Under the pieces are notes generated by a model, which was given only the letters and a program-made list of their open reading frames with translations, did no database searches and was not told the origin of the DNA. The position numbers were made by a program, and so were the translations under genes. DNA of 64,000 bases, taken from Liriodendron chinense. Its lineage: Eukaryota > Streptophyta > Magnoliopsida > Magnoliales > Magnoliaceae. The DNA is taken from positions 3,639,501 to 3,703,500 of the forward strand of contig ML058552.1 of the NCBI GenBank assembly GCA_003013855.2, given 5' to 3'. Positions 63,543-64,000 of this stretch are shown piece by piece. Numbering within the stretch: the first letter of the stretch is position 1; every line of letters starts with the position of its first letter.

Positions 63543-63734
63543 TGAAGATTTCCAACAATAGAAAGAGAAGGAGTTTTGAGAGAGAAGAAGAGAAATTAGG
63601 TTTGAACCCTAATCCTCCAAGTTTTATTTAATAGGGCTTATTTGCCTTTTTACAACTTACTACCTTAGAGTAGGAAAAATAACATAAAGAACCCCCAATA
63701 GAATTCTTACACAAAAAACCCTCATGTTTCAACA
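63543..63734 (-). repeat. 5' LTR of Copia element 2, with adjacent PBS
   Basis: It starts TGAAGATTTCCAACAATAG and ends CTCATGTTTCAACA. It matches the two parts of the left LTR (58687-58782 and 59740-59833). The PBS at 63531-63542 directly adjoins it. Confidence 0.9.
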
Positions 63735-63739
63735 AAATG

Positions 63740-64000
63740 AAGAGTAGGTTGAGCTAGTTTTACCATGTACTTGGAAAACAAGAAACAGCCCTGTTGAGAG
63801 AACTTTACTTAGTGTTGAAAGGTCTGAAAGGAGGATGGGGGGAATACCCGAAGAGCTTGGATTGAAGTGGTAAGAGGGATTTGAAGGCTTAAACCGAGAA
63901 TACGGCCTTGGAAATGATTGACAAAAAGGATTCCTCAATCAGGCTCCCAATTGCTGGGAAAAAAACCGTGATGCTCAGTTTTTCCTGTTGTGGCATGTTG
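63740..64000. other. Unassigned window end
   Basis: The sequence right of the Copia target site has a 69-residue minus-strand open frame (63938-63729) and plus-strand GGGGGGAATACCCGAAGAGC. I cannot assign it to a gene or element family, and it does not match a NADK exon. Confidence 0.3.

Larger units (their letters stand above)
58687..63734 (-). mobile_element. Short-LTR Copia element 2, minus strand
   Basis: Exact AAATG duplications (58682-58686 and 63735-63739) flank LTRs of about 190 bp. The right LTR is 63543-63734; the left LTR is 58687-59833 with a solo LTR inserted. A tRNA-Met-type PBS (TGGTATCAAAGC, 63542-63531) and a purine tract beside the left LTR are present. Domain order and sequence closely follow element 1 (31676-36803), but about 1.2 kb between integrase and the RT active site is deleted, fusing their frames. 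Confidence 0.9.

Noticed and set aside
63729..63938. Minus-strand open frame at the window end
   Set aside because: No family recognised and the region is cut by the window edge.
1..64000. CRISPR arrays, defence islands, operons, tRNA or rRNA genes
   Set aside because: This is plant nuclear DNA; the regular repeats seen are transposon-internal, and no tRNA or rRNA cloverleaf or conserved core was recognised.

Overview
This window is nuclear DNA from a flowering plant. It carries one recognisable host gene, oriented left to right, buried in nested transposable elements. A long-inverted-repeat element built on GGGCCCACCRTGATGTATG and its complement recurs about ten times. From memory this family is abundant in magnoliids (Magnolia, cinnamon or tulip-tree relatives), so a magnoliid source is likely; that is recollection, not a search result.

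Host gene: three exons of a plant NAD(H) kinase of the NADK1 type. A TATA-like box at about 23761 and a CT-rich 5' leader precede a start codon at 23874. Exon 1 is 23874-23900 (tentative), exon 2 is 39466-39595 and exon 3 is 49038-49157. Exons 2 and 3 join in phase into the family's N-terminal acidic plus coiled-coil region (EFSEAMR-TVAKALRKVAEGKAA). Introns 1 and 2 are about 15.6 and 9.4 kb, and intron 3 runs past the window end. The kinase domain lies to the right of the window.

Left of the gene (1-23200): a PIF/Harbinger-type element with internal tandem repeats (1141-2625), a hAT-like element, several foldback elements (one nested in another, 7600-8575), a deleted Copia element (3946-6858), a tandem pair of gypsy LTR-PBS modules (9275-11690), the LTR-gag-protease part of an Athila-like gypsy element (11690-15504), and a 4-kb solo LTR (16551-20578) inside an older LTR-like repeat.

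Intron 1: an RTE-type LINE (about 24950-30302) split by a deleted chromovirus (25691-29357, TSD GAGAC), a complete-ended short-LTR Copia element (31676-36803, TSD GGAAT), and a GATATCG-rich terminal-inverted-repeat element (36956-39153) split by a PIF-type MITE. Intron 2: a PIF-type element (39936-46521) split by a gag-only gypsy element (41246-46223), then an L1 tail (46625-47405) split by a TRIM (46651-46967), then a minimal foldback element. Intron 3: an L1 head, a Copia fragment (50231-54047) hit by two GTAACGG-rich Mutator-like elements, one of them hit by a hAT MITE, then a GATATCG-rich region split by a 2.8-kb solo LTR, then a second short-LTR Copia element (58687-63734) whose own LTR is split by a chromovirus solo LTR.

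No tRNA, rRNA, CRISPR array or prokaryotic system was seen. The interest lies in the insertion layers, many closed by exact target-site duplications, and in elements that appear uncharacterised.
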